A DNA stretch of 64,000 bases, from positions 186,001 through 250,000 of the forward strand of contig PKTN01000009.1 of assembly GCA_002869185.1 (NCBI GenBank), written 5' to 3'. Made by a program: the position numbers and the translations under genes. The notes under the pieces are model-generated. The model worked only from the letters and a program-made list of their open reading frames with translations, was not told the DNA's origin and did not search any database. Below, piece after piece: positions 52,301-59,684 of the stretch. This DNA is from Denitrovibrio sp. (GTDB taxonomy: Bacteria; Chrysiogenota; Deferribacteres; Deferribacterales; Geovibrionaceae). Position 1 is the stretch's first letter, and the number at the start of each line of letters is the position of its first letter.

Positions 52301-53335
52301 TTAAAGTATTATGATGTCGTTATCTTGTTTTGCCGTTACCTGACCAATGATATTAGCCGGTATCCCTTCATTACGGAGGGCTGTGAGAAACGCTTTGGAA
52401 TCTGATTTGGATACGCTCATTAATAGTCCCCCAGATGTTTGTGGGTCAAAGAAGACCATATGAGAGTTATCCGCTGAAGTTTTATAAGAGCATCTATTGT
52501 TTAAATATTCCATATTCGCATATGCACCAGCAGGGATTATGAAATCCTTAGCATACTGATATGCGCCATTTAGCACTTCTGTTTGCTGAGATTCAATAAT
52601 AACCGTTAGATCTGAGCCTGAAGCCATCTCGTATGCGTGACCAGCCAGACCAAAGCCTGTGATATCTGTACAAGCAGATACGTCAAACTTTTGCATCACT
52701 TCAGACGCTATCTTGTTGCTAAAGGTCATAGTGTCAGTCACTGCCTTGATGTCTTCAGCAGTTGCCATCTGAGCCTTTAGGGCGGTACTTATAAGACCTA
52801 TGCCGAGTGGCTTAGTGTAAACAAGTAGATCACCATCACGGAGTCCTACATTTTTATATATTTTACCGTTAGTTATTTTACCAGTAATTTAGAAACCAAG
52901 CTTTACCTCTGGGTCATCAACAGTGTGCCCCCCAGCGAGTGCACAACCTGCTTTTGTAAACTCATCACACGCCCCCTGCATCATAGCTTTGATAGTTTCG
53001 CCACCGATGGAGCAGTTGTATAAAAGAACAGATAGAGCTGTTATAGGTGAGCCACCCATTGCATAAACGTCACTCATAGAATTAAGCGCAGAGATACGGC
53101 CAAAGGTATATGGATCATCTACTACAGGGGTTATGAAATCAACCGTCTGCACTAAGTATTGACCGTTACCAATATCGAACACTCCAGCATCGTCACCAGT
53201 CTCGAACCCTACGATAAGGTTGTCTGGGCGATAAATGTTCAGGTCATTAAGTGTGTCAGCAAGGTCCGCCGGACCCATTTTGGCTGCTCAGCCTGCTGCT
53301 TTGGCGTATGACGTCAATGGTCTGTTAACTGCCAC
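52301..53335 (-). pseudogene. selD: Selenide, water dikinase SelD with selenocysteine codon and an extra in-frame TAA
   Basis: 345 codons from GTG 53335 (AGGGAG 6 nt upstream). MAVNRPLTSYAKAAG-U-AAKMG: TGA at 53288-53290 occupies the active-site cysteine position (E. coli LTQYSHGAGCGCK), so this is the Sec form of SelD. Later motifs are normal (GFETGDDAGVFDIGNG, ALNSMSDVYAMGG, DVSACTDITGFGLAGHAYEMASGS, FDPQTSGGLLMSV). But TAA at 52889-52891 interrupts VKLGF-stop-ITGKITNGK, where other SelD proteins read GFSVTG. If real, selenophosphate synthesis is lost and all selenoproteins fail. A TCA to TAA change is the simplest cause. Confidence 0.85.
53263..53290 (-). promoter_or_regulatory. bSECIS hairpin of selD
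   Basis: Minus strand: UGA 53290-53288, 17 nt later the loop GGC closed by a perfect stem GGTCC (53275-53271) / GGACC (53267-53263). The G-containing small loop at this distance is what SelB recognises in bacteria. Confidence 0.72.
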
Positions 53336-53400
53336 TATTACTCCCTATTGTTTCTCAAAAAACTTGTTCTAAGTTTTTTCCGATTGTAAATATAACTTAT

Positions 53401-53429
53401 AAAAAAAGGGCGCACCAACTGGCACGCCC
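53401..53429 (-). terminator. Terminator of the aminotransferase gene
   Basis: Minus strand: GGGCGTGCC-agtt-GGTGCGCCC (53429-53408) followed by seven T (53407-53401), directly after the stop at 53449. Confidence 0.85.
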
Positions 53430-53448
53430 GTATATCACTAAATACTTG

Positions 53449-54756
53449 TTATTTACTAAGTTCGCCACAAGCCTGATAGATGATTCTGAAAAGGTCATCA
53501 GTATCATTCTCGTCAAGGCATGAGAATGCGAGGCGGAGGTCTGTCTTGTTGATAGAGATAGTTCCAACGCCGTATTTGTCTAGAAGGTATAGACGAAGTT
53601 CTTCCGCATCTACTTTCTTCAGCTTAAGGCACATGAAGTAACCTGAGTTGAATGGGTAGTAGTCGAACTGGTCAGAGAAATCGTTCTCTTTGAGAACTCT
53701 TTTGAAGCTGACTGCACGTCCCTTCATTATAGCAACTTTTGCAGCACGCTCAGCGTCGAACTCTGTATTGTTCAGTGCGCGAAGCATGATCGACTGAGAA
53801 GAGTGAGGACAGTTAGAGATAGTTCCTCTGATAAGCCCTGTAAGCTTTCTCTCAAGTGCGCCCATCATAGTTGACTGATCGCTATTGTTAGTATTTCCGA
53901 AAGTCATGAAACCAACACGGAATCCCCAAACGAAGTGCTCTTTTGTAGAACCGTCAAGCTTGATAGCGAGAAGGTTATCACTCTTTCCTGCGAGGAGTCC
54001 AAAGATTGACTCTGGATATACATCATCTTCGAAGAATAGCCCAAAATATGCGTCGTCTGTTACTGCAATAACTTTTGTCCCTTCATTAGCAATGGTGATA
54101 AGACCTTCTGCAATAGCTTTTGCCTCTGGTGCAGTTGGTGCGTAGCCTGATGGGTTATTAGGGAAGTTGAGTATAACAACGATCTTGCCGTTGATTCTTG
54201 CTGATTCACGGCACTTTTCAAGGAGTGCTTCAACATCAAATCCGCCAGCGTCGTTGAATGTGTTATATGTTGCAATCTCTGCATTACCGATAACAGAGAA
54301 AGTAAGTCTGTAGTTACCCCAGAATTTATCAGGGAGAACAAGCGTGTCGCCTTTATCAAGGAACATATCACCGATAAGCTTGAGTCCGTGTGTAAGTGCG
54401 TTAGTCACTACAGGAAGACTTGTGCCAGCTGAAAGGCTAGGATTGTCATGCTTGATCTTCTCAAGCCATCTCTTACGAAGCTCTGGCTTACCAGATGATG
54501 GAGCATATGGGAAAAGCTCAGCAGGTGTCATATCTGTAAAGCATTGATATACGCTGTCAAGAAACATTGGACCGTTCTCGTCCGTTGCTATCCCTATCGT
54601 CACGTTATATTTATGAGCTTTGTCCTTAGCCTCTGCTGATTGTGTAACTATGCCTTTTGGCATAAAAAGGTTTTTTCCTAAGTCTGAGAGCATGTCCAGT
54701 ACTACTGGATTCTCTTTTGCGATAATCTCGTTTAGCTCTTTCGCTAATGCATTCAC
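53449..54756 (-). CDS. PLP-dependent aminotransferase, class I/II
   Basis: 435 aa. VTNALTHGLKLIGDMFLDKGDTLVLPDKFWGNY, ILNFPNNPSGYAPT, VTDDAYFGLFFE and the PLP-lysine region KLDGSTKEHFVWGFRVGF; C-terminal R in LRLAFSCLDEND binds the substrate carboxylate. Aromatic- or aspartate-type specificity cannot be told apart. Own terminator; single gene. Confidence 0.85.
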   Translation of the reverse strand: MNALAKELNEIIAKENPVVLDMLSDLGKNLFMPKGIVTQSAEAKDKAHKYNVTIGIATDENGPMFLDSVYQCFTDMTPAELFPYAPSSGKPELRKRWLEKIKHDNPSLSAGTSLPVVTNALTHGLKLIGDMFLDKGDTLVLPDKFWGNYRLTFSVIGNAEIATYNTFNDAGGFDVEALLEKCRESARINGKIVVILNFPNNPSGYAPTAPEAKAIAEGLITIANEGTKVIAVTDDAYFGLFFEDDVYPESIFGLLAGKSDNLLAIKLDGSTKEHFVWGFRVGFMTFGNTNNSDQSTMMGALERKLTGLIRGTISNCPHSSQSIMLRALNNTEFDAERAAKVAIMKGRAVSFKRVLKENDFSDQFDYYPFNSGYFMCLKLKKVDAEELRLYLLDKYGVGTISINKTDLRLAFSCLDENDTDDLFRIIYQACGELSK

Positions 54757-54960
54757 GATGCACCTCCATAATATAAAGGCAAAAGTACTCTATTAATAGA
54801 TCAACCAATATGGCTTGTCTATAGAAAACTTAAGAACTAGCCCCACTTTCATATTTGCCAATTCATGAAGATATTATTTACTTGATTTTATTATTTAATG
54901 GTTAATATTATAAACCTATGTGATAAAATATAATTAGATTAACAAAGCGAGGAGGATCAT

Positions 54961-55470
54961 ATGAATTTTGAATTGATCGGAGCACTTAAGACGGCCTTTG
55001 AAGCTGAGAAAGAAGGGATGCGCACATATCTTCAGTTTGCTAAACAGACAGAAGTCGCTGGCGGTAAAGACATGTTTATCCAGCTTGCACTCGACGAAGT
55101 TGACCATATGGAGATGATTCAATCTTTCATGGAGAAAATGCTAAAAGGCGAGACTTTTACACCTGTTGAAGTTCCTGCTGGCAGAATATCTAAATTATTA
55201 CCTGATCTTGCTGATGCATCACTTCAGCAAATTGAAAAAGCTAGCGTTGGTGATGAGAAAGCTCTTAAGGTTGGAATGGAGCAAGAAGCTAAGGCTAGAG
55301 AGTTCTATCTTGCTGAAGCTGAAAAAGTCGAAGATACTGTTGTTAAAGACTTTTTCCTTAAACTAGCAGATGTAGAGCTTAAGCACTACAACATCCTTCA
55401 GGCAGAGCTAACATTTATCCAACAGGGTGGATTTTGGTTCGATACACAGGAATTTTCTCTAGAGATGTAA
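54961..55470 (+). CDS. Ferritin-like diiron protein (rubrerythrin-type four-helix bundle)
   Basis: 169 aa; ATG 54961 after GAGGAGGATC. Two ExxH-type metal pairs: EAEKEGMRTYLQ with DEVDHMEM, and EQEAKAREFY with DVELKHYNIL, placed as in rubrerythrin/ferritin-like bundles. No rubredoxin domain. Probably peroxide reduction or iron handling. Confidence 0.85.
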   Translation: MNFELIGALKTAFEAEKEGMRTYLQFAKQTEVAGGKDMFIQLALDEVDHMEMIQSFMEKMLKGETFTPVEVPAGRISKLLPDLADASLQQIEKASVGDEKALKVGMEQEAKAREFYLAEAEKVEDTVVKDFFLKLADVELKHYNILQAELTFIQQGGFWFDTQEFSLEM

Positions 55471-55497
55471 TTTTTGAAAAAAAATAATCATAAGTTG

Positions 55498-55526
55498 TTG
55501 ACAAAGACGGAGAGTATTGATATATT
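55498..55526 (+). promoter_or_regulatory. Promoter of tRNA-Asn
   Basis: TTGACA (55498-55503), 17-bp spacer, TATATT (55521-55526), 20 bp before the tRNA. A hairpin GACGGAGA...TCTCCGTC overlaps it and may end ferritin-like transcription. Confidence 0.75.
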
Positions 55527-55545
55527 CTCCGTCTGTTAACGATAA

Positions 55546-55618
55546 TCCCCGATAGCTCAATCGGCAGAGCGAATGACTGTTAATCATTAGGTTGCAAGTT
55601 CAAGTCTTGCTCGGGGAG
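55546..55618 (+). tRNA. tRNA-Asn (anticodon GTT)
   Basis: 73-nt cloverleaf. Acceptor TCCCCGA/TCGGGGA with discriminator G, D arm GCTC...GAGC, anticodon arm AATGA-CTGTTAA-TCATT, T arm GCAAG-TTCAAGT-CTTGC. CCA is not encoded. Confidence 0.96.
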
Positions 55619-55624
55619 TTTCTT

Positions 55625-55654
55625 AAAGCCTTGCTTATGCAGGGCTTTTTTTAT
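55625..55654 (+). terminator. Terminator of tRNA-Asn
   Basis: AAAGCCTTGC-ttat-GCAGGGCTTT, one mismatch in the stem, continuing into TTTT. It ends before the convergent DUF454 gene. Confidence 0.8.
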
Positions 55655-55669
55655 GTCTAAAAATAGAGA

Positions 55670-56068
55670 TTAATCTATACTAGATGGCGAAATGGTGTTT
55701 AGGGATATTAGATACCATGTGACTGCAAGCCCTATAAGAATTAGTAAGATATCCACATAAATATTTGGAACTAAATAGATTGATAAGGATATTGAAAGCA
55801 AAACCGACATTATCGCTACTCTTTTAGTCTTGGGTGTTACAGCCTTATGTGTGATGTAGTTATATATGTACTTGCCAAATACCCTGTGGTTGATTAGCCA
55901 GCTATACAGTCTCTCTGAGCTGCGCAGATAGCAGAATGCTGTGAGTAGTAGGAATGGAGTGGTTGGAAGGACTGGCATAAAAATACCAGCAATTCCTAAA
56001 ACTAACGAAATAGAACCAAAAGCTATCAGAATGTATTTCTTTAGTGAGTTAACCAAAATTGCCTCCAC
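55670..56068 (-). CDS. DUF454 / YbaN-family membrane protein
   Basis: 132 aa with three to four TM helices. Family signature: LVLGIAGIFMPVLPTTPFLLLTAFCYLRSSERLYSWLINHRVFGKYI in outline. Function unknown. Single gene. Confidence 0.82.
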   Translation of the reverse strand: MEAILVNSLKKYILIAFGSISLVLGIAGIFMPVLPTTPFLLLTAFCYLRSSERLYSWLINHRVFGKYIYNYITHKAVTPKTKRVAIMSVLLSISLSIYLVPNIYVDILLILIGLAVTWYLISLNTISPSSID

Positions 56069-56203
56069 ATAAGTATCAATCTATCATGCCGTTCTTATTC
56101 ATCAATAGAAATATAAAAAAGCTTATTTTAAATCTTTCATTAGTATAAATCAAAAAAGTGGTTATAATGGCTATTATAGAATGACGTTATAAATGGAGGA
56201 GCT

Positions 56204-56980
56204 ATGTCAGAAGCAGTAATCTTAACCAGCGAAAAGGGGCACATAGGGTATATTACATTAAACAGACCTGAAGCGTATAATACATTTAACCCTGAATTTG
56301 CGACTTTACTTAACGATGCCTTAGAGGCATTTGATGCTGATGAGAATATCCGAGTAGTTGTTATAAATAATAGTGGTAAGCATTTCTCTACAGGTATAGA
56401 TTTGCATGAATTTGGTAGTAAACCAAATAATGACTACGATGAGTTCATAGCTCTTATGGATAAGCATAACCACACTATCATTAACATGCGTAAACCAGTT
56501 ATCTCCTCTGTAAAAGGGTACTGCGTAGCCAATGGAGCAGGGCTTAGTTTTGCCTCTGACATGACAGTTGCCGCAGAGAGTTCTAAGTTTGGGACTACAG
56601 CTATCACAGTTGGACTTATATGCACAGGACCTGGTATACCTCTTCTTGCAAACGTTGGTCGCAAAAAGGCGATGGAGATGGTTTTGCTGGGTGAGATACT
56701 CACAGCCACACAAGCTCAGGAACTTGGTCTTGTTAACTGGGTTGTCGCAGATGATGAACTTGAGGCAAAAACTGATGAGATAGCTATGAAAATAGTAGAA
56801 AAGTCCCCATTAGCTATCGCCGCAGGTAAGCTTGGTTTAAGTAAAGCCGCTGATGTGAGATATAGTGATTCTATAGATTTTGGATCGAAGAAGTTTGCAT
56901 CCCTCTGCTCTAGTGAAGATGCAAAAGAAGGTGTTGCGGCATTCCTTGGTAAAAGAAAGCCTACTTGGCAATTGAAATAA
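56204..56980 (+). CDS. Enoyl-CoA hydratase/isomerase-family protein
   Basis: 258-aa crotonase fold: TLNRPEAYNTFNPEFATLL, oxyanion-hole segments KHFSTGIDLHEFG and SVKGYCVANGAGLSFASDMTVAA, and the C-terminal helix region VVADDELEAKTDEIAMKIVEKSP. The catalytic glutamate pair of hydratases is not clear (TAITVGLICTGPGIPLL), so isomerase or another crotonase activity is possible. Single gene with terminator. Confidence 0.82.
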   Translation: MSEAVILTSEKGHIGYITLNRPEAYNTFNPEFATLLNDALEAFDADENIRVVVINNSGKHFSTGIDLHEFGSKPNNDYDEFIALMDKHNHTIINMRKPVISSVKGYCVANGAGLSFASDMTVAAESSKFGTTAITVGLICTGPGIPLLANVGRKKAMEMVLLGEILTATQAQELGLVNWVVADDELEAKTDEIAMKIVEKSPLAIAAGKLGLSKAADVRYSDSIDFGSKKFASLCSSEDAKEGVAAFLGKRKPTWQLK

Positions 56981-56990
56981 ACAGAAGAGA

Positions 56991-57014
56991 GGCTCTGGAA
57001 ACAGAGCCTTTTTT
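56991..57014. terminator. Rho-independent terminator
   Basis: GGCTCTG-gaaa-CAGAGCC (56991-57008) followed by six T; a perfect 7-bp stem with GNRA-type loop. The A-rich left flank lets it work for the convergent gene too. Confidence 0.88.
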
Positions 57015-59001
57015 AAACATTATCAAGTTTGAGGTTTGCGTCCATCTCTGTGATATGGTTTAGCAGCCACTTGATCAGGTAAGTTTCGATATACTCTAGA
57101 GTATCTGTTTGGATACCTTCTTGGTCTATGTTAGCAATTATTTTTTCAAAGCTTTGCCTAAAGGTATTATGTGCTTTGGTGTGCATTTCGAAGTCAGGAT
57201 GATTCTGCTTTCTCATAATATCTTCTTCAAGTAAAAAATGCTCTTCAGAATAATTGCGTAAAAAATTTAAAATGTTAATAATACTGTCGTTTCCTTTGCC
57301 TTCTAATATTGATTTAATTAGGAAGTTTACTTTGTTAAGAAGTATCTTATGCTGATTGTCTATTGAGTCAATGCCTACTGACAGTTTGTAGTCCCATACT
57401 ACTTGTAACTCTCGCTTATTGTTGCCGAAGCTTCCATAGTCGATCTGCTCGTAGAACATTACATAAGTGTCGTGAATGTATTTAAATTTATCCGCACATT
57501 CGTTGAATATGTCGATAATAATTGGATCGAAGTGAGTACCTTTCCCTTCGTTAATGATACTCATAGATACCTCATGGCTGAATGCATCTTTATAAGGTCT
57601 TTCAGATCTGAGAGCATCGTATACATCGCAAAGTGCAAAAATTCTAGCCTCAAGTGGGATAGATTCACCAGCTAACCCAGCGGGATAACCGCTACCGTCC
57701 CATTTTTCGTGGTGATAAGTTGCTATGTTGTAACTGAGAGTAAAAAAGATATCGTTAATTTTATGTTTATCAACTAGCTCTTGGAGTATGTCTTTAGCGA
57801 AACTGGTATGATTTTTTATTATTTCAAATTCAACTGTATTCAATTTTCCAGGTTTTTTTAATACTTCATCTGGTATCCCGACTTTGCCTATGTCGTGTAG
57901 TACAGAAGCAAAACCAATGTTATCTAAGTATTCTTTGCTTATCTTGTGTTTGTATTCAGGTAAACTTTTCAGCTTTTTCGCTAGCAGAGTTCCATAGTGT
58001 CTAGTCCTTTCTAGATGGTCAGCAGTTTCGTTATCTTTAAATTCAGCAAGGTTTGCAAGGCACACAACAGTTGCTTTTTGGGTTTCTATAAGCTGCGATA
58101 TCTGTATATTACGAAAATAGATGAGAAACAAAATGACAGAGAAAAATAGGCTAAAAATAGCTACGGATATAATTGTATTGTAAAACAGGCTAGTTTTTAA
58201 CTCTGAGGTGTCAAGTAGAGCACTTAGATAGTACTTATTATTTTTGCCTGACAACGCTGAATAGATTAAGGACGTTGTGTCAGAAAGCCTTGTGCGACCA
58301 AGTAGGGTATTGATTTTGTATTTAAGTTTTTTTGGAAATATCGTTTCGTCAACACTCCATAAAGGTTTACTTGATTCATGGATGAAACCATAGTTTTTAG
58401 GAAGATGTTTAAATAATAGTTCTGGAGCGAAGAAGAAGGCGATACGTTTATCACTATTTCCAAAAGAATCTGGAATAGTTTTAACTAGGTATATTACGTT
58501 GAGGTCTTTATCTATATGCACCGCATGGGTATTCTTTTTGTCTTCTGATATTCTTGAAAGAATTTGGTTCGAATCTGTGTTTGCAAAAGGTAAATTATCA
58601 TTAGAAATTGTTTGGCTGTTTACTCTTAGCAGTGGTGAAGCGTTATTATTAAAGATTATGACGCTAAGGTAGTGGTGATCAAATAGGAGGTCGCTTAAAA
58701 ACGATTTAATCTCTAAATCGTCAAGAGAATTCAACATGTTCATGTCTTTCATGATGTTGACAATTCTACGGGCCTCAAGGTTTATGTCGTCTAAACTCGC
58801 TTCAAAATGCTTCTTGTTCGTTGTTAACTCATGCATGTGGGATGCGAAGAGCTTATCTTGTTCTCCTGTGTATATATTCCTGCCAGTAAACAGAATAATA
58901 TTGATGAAAACAATAAACAAGATTGCCATTAACGAGTAAAAATATTTTGGGCTTTTTATAAGTCTTAAAATAAACATAAATAGTATCTCACAATAATTCA
59001 T
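57013..59001 (-). CDS. HD-GYP phosphodiesterase fused to bacteriohemerythrin
   Basis: 662 aa (or 654 from ATG 58977). TM about 20-40, periplasmic sensor, TM about 278-300, HD-GYP domain (LHDIGKVGIPDEVLKKPGKL, HHEKWDGSGYPAGLAG, LCDVYDALRSERPYK), then a C-terminal hemerythrin (about 525-655) with all diiron residues: H in NQHK, HFLLEE, HPDFEMHTKAH and NHITEMD. Predicted to hydrolyse cyclic di-GMP under control of O2 bound at the diiron site. In the HD-GYP motif the signature is HHEKWDGSGYP, so activity is expected. Confidence 0.9.
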   Translation of the reverse strand: MNYCEILFMFILRLIKSPKYFYSLMAILFIVFINIILFTGRNIYTGEQDKLFASHMHELTTNKKHFEASLDDINLEARRIVNIMKDMNMLNSLDDLEIKSFLSDLLFDHHYLSVIIFNNNASPLLRVNSQTISNDNLPFANTDSNQILSRISEDKKNTHAVHIDKDLNVIYLVKTIPDSFGNSDKRIAFFFAPELLFKHLPKNYGFIHESSKPLWSVDETIFPKKLKYKINTLLGRTRLSDTTSLIYSALSGKNNKYYLSALLDTSELKTSLFYNTIISVAIFSLFFSVILFLIYFRNIQISQLIETQKATVVCLANLAEFKDNETADHLERTRHYGTLLAKKLKSLPEYKHKISKEYLDNIGFASVLHDIGKVGIPDEVLKKPGKLNTVEFEIIKNHTSFAKDILQELVDKHKINDIFFTLSYNIATYHHEKWDGSGYPAGLAGESIPLEARIFALCDVYDALRSERPYKDAFSHEVSMSIINEGKGTHFDPIIIDIFNECADKFKYIHDTYVMFYEQIDYGSFGNNKRELQVVWDYKLSVGIDSIDNQHKILLNKVNFLIKSILEGKGNDSIINILNFLRNYSEEHFLLEEDIMRKQNHPDFEMHTKAHNTFRQSFEKIIANIDQEGIQTDTLEYIETYLIKWLLNHITEMDANLKLDNV

Positions 59002-59315
59002 TATATCAGCTAATTAATTAAATACGCAAACCAATTTGGAGCCTGATGTCTTGATTTTGTTTAATGAAATAGTTAGTTTTAGTAAGTTGCTGACAATGAA
59101 GGATAAAGTTATGGATAGTATTTGTTTAAATTTTATGAATTTACAATCTTAACAATCAGTATTCACGTTATACAACAGTAGTATAGTGCACACAAAAGGA
59201 TTAAATTACTAAATGATTAGGTAAGTTGAAAAAATGTGTATATTATAGAATATAAAGAAAGTGGCAGTAGATTACTTTCTGTATGTTAGTTTAATCTTTA
59301 TTGCAGGTGGCATAT
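59002..59315. other. AT-rich intergenic region
   Basis: 314 bp between divergent signalling genes with no gene or clear repeat. It must contain the promoters for both; I could not place a confident sigma-70, sigma-28 or sigma-54 site. Confidence 0.3.
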
Positions 59316-59684
59316 ATGAAGAAAGTTGATAAGACTATCTTAATTGTGGAAGATGACGATGTTGCTAGGTGTGTTCTTGGACTTATATTTAACAAACACT
59401 TCGAGAAAGTTATTACAGCAGTTAACGGTGAAGAAGGATTGGCACTGTATAAAGATCTTAAACCTGATCTAGTATTGCTAGATTTAGCCATGCCTGTTAT
59501 TGATGGTTTTGGGATGATTAAGTATCTGCGAGAGAATAATCCTGAACAAGCATTAATAATCTTGACAGCTTTTAGAGAAGAGGCGGAAGGTATTGTTGAT
59601 TATACTGTTTTGTATAAACCTGTAGGGCGCGCTACTCTATTGAGTGCGGTATCTGTTGCTTTATCTGTTGATATTATGGATTAA
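59316..59684 (+). CDS. Stand-alone receiver-domain response regulator
   Basis: 122 aa from ATG 59316 (AGGTGG upstream). CheY-like receiver: acidic pair in VEDDD, phospho-acceptor D in LVLLDLAMP, T in LILTAF, K in LYKPV. No output domain. Convergent with, and overlapping by 11 bp, the SpoIIE-type phosphatase gene, a likely functional partner. Confidence 0.88.
   Translation: MKKVDKTILIVEDDDVARCVLGLIFNKHFEKVITAVNGEEGLALYKDLKPDLVLLDLAMPVIDGFGMIKYLRENNPEQALIILTAFREEAEGIVDYTVLYKPVGRATLLSAVSVALSVDIMD

Noticed and set aside
4986-52891. Reassigned stop codons (TAA or TAG as sense) to explain the five interrupted genes
   Set aside because: Many intact genes here end in TAA and TAG at the expected length, so a code change is not supported.
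52889-53278. SelD fragment starting at ATG 53278
   Set aside because: The conserved N-terminus with the UGA and a ribosome site lies upstream; ATG 53278 is an internal methionine.
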